9,718 bases of DNA from Phycisphaerales bacterium UBA2421. Its GTDB lineage: Bacteria; Planctomycetota; Phycisphaerae; Tepidisphaerales; Tepidisphaeraceae. The notes beneath the pieces are model-generated. The model did no database searches. It saw nothing but the letters and a program-made list of their open reading frames with translations, and was not told the origin of the DNA. Positions 7,472 through 9,718 of the stretch are shown one piece after another; position 1 is the first letter of the stretch; the number at the start of each line of letters is the position of its first letter. Both the position numbers and the translations under genes were made by a program. Location: contig DDRH01000064.1 in NCBI GenBank assembly GCA_002343075.1, positions 1-9,718 on the forward strand, read 5' to 3'.

Positions 7472-7726
7472 TCAGTCGGGTCGGTCGGCTGTGAACACGG
7501 CCTTGAACGCATCAAGTGAATCAAACCCAGCGGGCAGCCGGGCCGACTCTGCGAGCATGACAGGAATGCCATCCTTTATTGCGTAAGCCAGCCCGCCCGT
7601 TTCTGAAATGAGCCAATCGCCTTCCTTGCGCAGCCGACTACGAGTCACCGGGCAGCGGAGAATCTCCATTAGGGCAGGATCAAACCGATTCGGGCTTTCC
7701 TCGATTGATTCGGGTTTGTGCGACAT
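7472..7726 (-). CDS. Trm112-like small protein (UPF0434/YcaR type)
   Basis: An 84-residue protein. The motif [14 protein letters not shown] (15-28) followed by [15 protein letters not shown] (44-58) is the signature of the Trm112 family: small zinc-binding proteins that act as activating partners of methyltransferases in eukaryotes and archaea, with unclear roles in most bacteria. E. coli YcaR has CPVC and a later Cys. Here the second Cys is Thr28 and the later one is Ser41, leaving only Cys25, so zinc binding is doubtful. The start at 7726 is kept although it overlaps the previous gene by 47 bases, because the family motif begins before Met20 (7669) and no other start lies between. No Shine-Dalgarno site is visible, so translation may be coupled to the upstream gene. 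Confidence 0.8.
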   Translation of the reverse strand: MSHKPESIEESPNRFDPALMEILRCPVTRSRLRKEGDWLISETGGLAYAIKDGIPVMLAESARLPAGFDSLDAFKAVFTADRPD

Positions 7727-8420
7727 GCTTCAAACAGTATAGCGATTCGGCCAGCAACACTAGAGCCACGCCGTCGGGTTCTCCAGCATATTGAATCATG
7801 GTCGCGTTGAGAATGCCGCCGGCGACCTCCTGCGTCTGAGGATTGAGAGCGAAGGCATGAATCGCCCAGGGGTCTGCGGTGGCATGATCGGCCTGGATCT
7901 CGTCGCGATGAAAGCTCGTGCCAAGTTCGACGACCTTCCAGGCAAGCGGATCGTCGCTCAAAGCAGCAAAGCTCGCGACACCGTGCAGCAGCACAAGCTC
8001 GTGAAACCACCACGACTCGAGTTGATCCTCGGACGCAACGGTGGTGAAGGTTCGGCCATTGTGTGACTGGAGCAACTCAACGATCGACCCGACGCCCCCC
8101 GCCCCGGGCGATTGAGATTCGACGTATCGTCTCAGGTTTGTGAACAGTGCCTCAATGTGACCAATCGACCCAGCGGGCCGAACCTCGGCCGCGGCACGGT
8201 CGCCGTGCGGGCGAGTCGAGCTTGGTGGCAACAATGCGCGGGTGTAATCCAAAAATGCCGCGTGCTCGCGCCGCCGGGGGGTCAGCCGATCGGGTGACAC
8301 TCCAGGGGCGGGGTCGCCGAGAAGCTGACGGGTCACACTCGCCGCCTCACCCGTTGCGACAGGTAACGCCTGTCGGATGGTCTGCTCCAGGAGGTTGATC
8401 CAGCGCTCTACAAAGTCCAT
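7680..8420 (-). CDS. hypothetical protein, 246 residues
   Basis: I do not recognise a named family. There is no signal peptide or membrane segment, so it is probably cytosolic. The first 110 residues are low in recognisable motifs. The C-terminal half looks like a folded, mostly helical domain, with a cluster of Trp, His and acidic residues: [13 protein letters not shown] (135-147), [16 protein letters not shown] (170-185) with His188 shortly after, and [18 protein letters not shown] (216-233). The spacing of His140, Glu141, His146, His171, Glu174, Asp178, His179 and His188 would suit a metal site or active site, but that is speculation. It begins 30 bases after the transporter gene and its end overlaps the Trm112-like gene by 47 bases, so the three probably share a transcript. 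Coding is supported by length, the plausible protein and its neighbours. Confidence 0.7.
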   Translation of the reverse strand: MDFVERWINLLEQTIRQALPVATGEAASVTRQLLGDPAPGVSPDRLTPRRREHAAFLDYTRALLPPSSTRPHGDRAAAEVRPAGSIGHIEALFTNLRRYVESQSPGAGGVGSIVELLQSHNGRTFTTVASEDQLESWWFHELVLLHGVASFAALSDDPLAWKVVELGTSFHRDEIQADHATADPWAIHAFALNPQTQEVAGGILNATMIQYAGEPDGVALVLLAESLYCLKHVAQTRINRGKPESV

Positions 8421-8450
8421 GGCTTCACACTGCAGAACCGGCCATGCTGG

Positions 8451-8771
8451 TCAGGGCGCTGAGAGCAGCTTCAAACCGACAATTCCCCCGACGATCATGA
8501 GGATGCACCCAATGCGCGCTGGCGCGGTGCTCTCGCCAAACACAGCCATGCCGACGATGGCCGTTCCGACCGCCCCAATACCGGTCCACACGGCGTAACC
8601 CGTGCCGATCGGGATCGTCCGCACTGCCGTGGCGAGCAGCCACATGCTCACAGCCATCAGCGCGATGGTTATGACGCTCGGCCCGAGGCGAGTGAATCCG
8701 TGGGTATACTTCAGCCCCGTCGCCCACCCGATCTCAAGAAGTCCCGCGATGACAAGAATGGTCCAAGCCAT
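8451..8771 (-). CDS. sugE: SugE/Gdx-type small multidrug resistance transporter
   Basis: A 106-residue inner-membrane protein with four predicted helices (about 2-20, 29-50, 58-80 and 85-104). It follows E. coli SugE almost throughout: ILVIAGLLE near the start, GLKYTHGF at 19-26, PSVIT at 31-35, [12 protein letters not shown] at 58-69, and GLKL near the end. Glu13, the proton- and substrate-coupling residue of the family, is present. SugE-type (Gdx) members export guanidinium in exchange for protons as antiparallel dimers. The close motif match favours this over the EmrE-type drug pumps, but substrate range cannot be proved by eye. The ATG at 8771 is chosen because it aligns with the family start; an in-frame TTG at 8789 would add six residues. 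No good Shine-Dalgarno site and no guanidine riboswitch is visible. Confidence 0.9.
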   Translation of the reverse strand: MAWTILVIAGLLEIGWATGLKYTHGFTRLGPSVITIALMAVSMWLLATAVRTIPIGTGYAVWTGIGAVGTAIVGMAVFGESTAPARIGCILMIVGGIVGLKLLSAP

Positions 8772-8835
8772 GCAGATGGTGTCGAGCAAATGATGGCGAA
8801 AATCAAGTTATCGACAGCGGACCGACCCTCGCGGG

Positions 8836-9342
8836 CTAGTTTGCATTATCCGGCGTGGGAGCAGGAGCAGCCGCAGCCCCCATTCGCTTCAGCTCCCATG
8901 AAGTGCCCCGCCTTTGACCCGCCCGCGTGCCTTCGATCGACGCCTTCATCGTCGTTTGGTCGATCAGTTCGTACACAATCTTGTTTGGGAAATCGTGCTC
9001 GGGATTTTCAAACACGGCAGCCTTTCCATCAAACTGCGTCAGCTTAAACTCGGTCGGAGCCTTCCCGCCGGGCTGGGCGATGTAGTAAATCGCCTCGCCG
9101 CGCTGTTCGATGCGACAGTATTCGAAGAAAACCGTGACATCACCTCGAATGGTGCGGCTCGCGCCAAGCATCGTCCCCGCGCGCGGGGGCGACCAGAATT
9201 CTTCCGTGCGCGTCTCGCCTTTGACAGACACCCACCCGCCGTGAATGAAACCCAGATCGGCAAGCTTGGCAGGCTGCGCCGGCTGCGTAGACGAATCCGC
9301 GGCCATCATGCAGAGCAGGGCTAACGACATAACATAGTTCAT
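8836..9342 (-). CDS. secreted DUF6265 family protein
   Basis: A 168-residue protein. Residues 1 to about 15 form a short signal peptide (hydrophobic MSLALLCMMAA, then DSS), followed by a Gln/Pro/Ala linker. The rest carries marks of the DUF6265 domain: LGFIHGGWVS (30-39), EEFWSPPRAGTMLGASR (47-63), FEYCRIE, YYIAQPGGKAPTEF and AVFENPEHDFPNKIVYEL, whose ENPEHDFP core is the most characteristic. The fold is probably a lipocalin-like beta barrel, but no biochemical role is established. The tail is Ala/Pro-rich. The Cys in the signal peptide is not in a proper lipobox (Leu precedes it), so a soluble periplasmic protein is more likely than a lipoprotein. It lies 100 bases after the glucokinase gene and 64 bases before the transporter gene. 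Confidence 0.85.
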   Translation of the reverse strand: MNYVMSLALLCMMAADSSTQPAQPAKLADLGFIHGGWVSVKGETRTEEFWSPPRAGTMLGASRTIRGDVTVFFEYCRIEQRGEAIYYIAQPGGKAPTEFKLTQFDGKAAVFENPEHDFPNKIVYELIDQTTMKASIEGTRAGQRRGTSWELKRMGAAAAPAPTPDNAN

Positions 9343-9349
9343 ATCGATT

Positions 9350-9355
9350 CCTCCT
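9350..9355 (-). promoter_or_regulatory. ribosome binding site of the DUF6265 gene
   Basis: Read on the - strand this is AGGAGG, a perfect Shine-Dalgarno core, 7 bases before the ATG at 9342. It is the strongest such site in the right half of the window and fixes the start. Confidence 0.8.
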
Positions 9356-9442
9356 GTTGGAGCTTAGTTGCCATGACAGTCGCCTTTGTGAGGCGGTAGT
9401 CGCATCCGGTCGGCCCTCGCGATGCACTTCAGGAGACCGCGA

Positions 9443-9718
9443 CTAAAGCGATCGCGCGAAGTTTGCCGCCCCATACAAGCCGTTCATCTCAAATGTGATG
9501 ACATGCACGGGGATCTTTGCGAGCATTTCCTGCATTTTTGGAACGCTATGGTTACGAAACGATTCCAGAAATGCTGGCTGCTTCAAGGCAGGAAGTATCT
9601 TCGGCGCAATTCCTCCGCCGACGTAAAGGCCGCCGGTGGCGAGCGTCTTGAGCGCCAGGTGGCCAGCCTCCTGGCCGTAAATGCTGACAAACATCCGCAT
9701 CGCCTCGACCGCGGCGGC
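9443..9718 (-). CDS. glk: glucokinase, C-terminal part (cut by window edge)
   Basis: The frame is open to the right edge, so the N-terminal part lies outside; 91 residues are visible. They match the C-terminal end of the glucokinase family of E. coli Glk type (not ROK): FVSIYGQEAGHLAL, then TLATGGLYVGGGIAPKI with the conserved GGIAP, then a helical stretch, KIPVHVI, and the closing GLYGAANFA. The ATP- and glucose-binding residues are outside the window. The enzyme would phosphorylate glucose to glucose 6-phosphate in the cytosol. The apparent Met at 9700 is internal, since the frame continues upstream with Ala-Ala-Ala-Val-Glu-Ala. The stop codon is TAG at 9443-9445. Confidence 0.9.
   Translation of the reverse strand, partial: AAAVEAMRMFVSIYGQEAGHLALKTLATGGLYVGGGIAPKILPALKQPAFLESFRNHSVPKMQEMLAKIPVHVITFEMNGLYGAANFARSL

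Noticed and set aside
8772..8789. TTG start giving the transporter six extra residues
   Set aside because: The family begins with Met-Ala/Ser-Trp exactly at the ATG at 8771, and neither start has a Shine-Dalgarno site that would favour the longer form.
9292..9342. Lipoprotein signal in the DUF6265 protein
   Set aside because: The Cys in the signal peptide is preceded by Leu rather than Gly, Ala or Ser, so the lipobox is not satisfied.
9381..9396. Short hairpin between glucokinase and DUF6265 genes as a terminator
   Set aside because: Only a 5-bp stem (CGCCT/AGGCG) with no T-run on the - strand.
1..9718. Mobile elements, CRISPR arrays, tRNA or rRNA genes
   Set aside because: I saw no transposase, no terminal inverted repeats with duplications, no regularly spaced repeats and no cloverleaf or rRNA-like stretch.

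Overview
The window looks like chromosomal DNA from a GC-rich planctomycete, most plausibly of the class Phycisphaerae. The basis is a large secreted protein that combines autotransporter-type beta-strand repeats, a dockerin-like calcium-loop doublet and a C-terminal PEP-CTERM sorting tail. This domain mix is common in that group, and the short genes to the right also have a planctomycete flavour. The assignment is an inference from protein style; no rRNA or other marker is present.

Left part (1-4480, + strand): a gene-free leader of about 440 bases with a possible promoter and a small hairpin precedes one 1303-residue exported protein. A strong TTCG-loop intrinsic terminator follows it. The protein has a signal peptide, at least four glycine/asparagine/threonine-rich beta-strand repeats, two EF-hand-like loops 30 residues apart and the VPEP sorting motif, so it is probably exported and handled by an exosortase encoded elsewhere.

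Middle (4598-7376): a divergent pair separated by 202 bases. On the - strand is an FGGY-family kinase matching L-ribulokinase (AraB), alone without the other arabinose genes. On the + strand is the chromosome segregation/condensin protein ScpB, with long variable extensions at both ends and a 15-bp tandem repeat near its 3' end.

Right part (7472-9718, all - strand, read right to left): the C-terminal part of a glucokinase cut by the window edge; a secreted DUF6265 protein with a perfect Shine-Dalgarno site; a SugE/Gdx-type small multidrug resistance transporter; an unrecognised 246-residue protein; and a Trm112-like small protein whose start overlaps the end of the unknown gene by 47 bases. 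The last three are close enough to form one transcript. No mobile element, CRISPR array, tRNA or rRNA was seen.

Most of the window is ordinary. The points most worth following are the unknown 246-residue protein coupled to a Trm112-like protein that has lost most of its zinc ligands, the architecture and long leader of the PEP-CTERM protein, and two palindromes in the araB-scpB divergent region.
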